A stretch of DNA of 5,746 nt from Planctomycetaceae bacterium (GTDB lineage Bacteria > Planctomycetota > Planctomycetia > Pirellulales > Thermoguttaceae). How positions within the stretch are numbered: the stretch's first letter is position 1; the number at the start of each line of letters is the position of its first letter. The position numbers were made by a program, and so were the translations under genes. The stretch is from contig JAITBS010000611.1 of NCBI GenBank assembly GCA_031283515.1, forward strand, positions 1 to 5,746, given 5' to 3'. The notes under the pieces were generated by a model, which saw nothing but the letters and a program-made list of their open reading frames with translations, did no database searches and was not told where the DNA came from. This document shows, one piece after another, positions 5,714 through 5,746 of this stretch.

Positions 5714-5731
5714 CCCGAATTTTTGTTCGGG
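5714..5731 (-). terminator. Edge hairpin, possible minus-strand terminator or leader hairpin
   Basis: CCCGAA (5714-5719) pairs with TTCGGG (5726-5731) around a 6-nt loop. On the + strand it is followed by TATTAAAAAAA, which does not suit a terminator. On the - strand it is followed by CAATTTATTT, a moderate U-tract, so it could end a leftward gene coming from beyond the window. Alternatively it is a hairpin in the leader of the transcript from 5621-5648. The two readings cannot be separated here. Confidence 0.3.
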
Positions 5732-5746
5732 TATTAAAAAAATCGA

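Larger units (their letters stand above)
5223..5746. other. Gene-free right spacer with stem-loop, duplicated promoter units and edge hairpin
   Basis: No credible gene is present. Positions 5223-5361 are AT-rich, with no clear terminator right after fsr. Then come a nested inverted repeat (5362-5458), two ~90-bp direct repeats (5471-5560 and 5577-5664) each bearing a promoter, an AT-rich leader-like stretch and a hairpin near the edge (5714-5731). A 34-codon frame (5555-5659) and a 66-codon frame on the other strand (5323-5523) both run through repeats and are judged spurious. The promoters point to a gene just beyond the right end. Confidence 0.6.

Overview
The window is AT-rich bacterial DNA with three well-separated genes, all on the + strand, in long non-coding spacers full of small repeats. 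The source is uncertain. I favour the Planctomycetota or a related PVC-type bacterium. The reasons are a mix of SD-less and SD-led starts, near-consensus TTGACA/TAnAAT promoters (which argue against Bacteroidetes), abundant palindromic and short-tandem spacer repeats, and a cupin protein of a kind I associate with that group. This is an inference and not a marker-based assignment.

Layout. Positions 1-498 hold no convincing gene. They contain a ~149-bp palindromic element (119-267), a patch of ATCCGTGT-like repeats (351-398) and a six-unit heptanucleotide repeat (406-447) ending about 50 bp before the first gene. Positions 499-2307 encode a 602-residue protein of unknown role. Its N-terminal third matches the proteolytic domain of Lon (S16 fold), with the Ser and Lys of the catalytic dyad in register (S128, K172), but it has no AAA+ ATPase domain; the rest is a helical, possibly TPR-like region. 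A 232-bp spacer with promoter-like boxes leads to 2540-3829, a 429-residue cupin protein with a phosphomannose-isomerase-like metal site. A likely terminator (3910-3937) follows. Positions 3999-5222 encode Fsr, a fosmidomycin-resistance-type MFS exporter and the most secure call in the window. Positions 5223-5746 are non-coding. They hold a nested stem-loop with a 17-bp tandem duplication, then two ~90-bp direct repeats that each carry a strong sigma70-like promoter pointing to the right, toward a gene outside the window.

How the genes relate. The spacers of 232 and 169 bp, the terminator after the cupin gene and the separate promoter candidates suggest three independent transcription units. 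Nothing in the sequence ties the three products into one pathway. The item most worth following up is the stand-alone Lon-type protease-like domain fused to a helical region.
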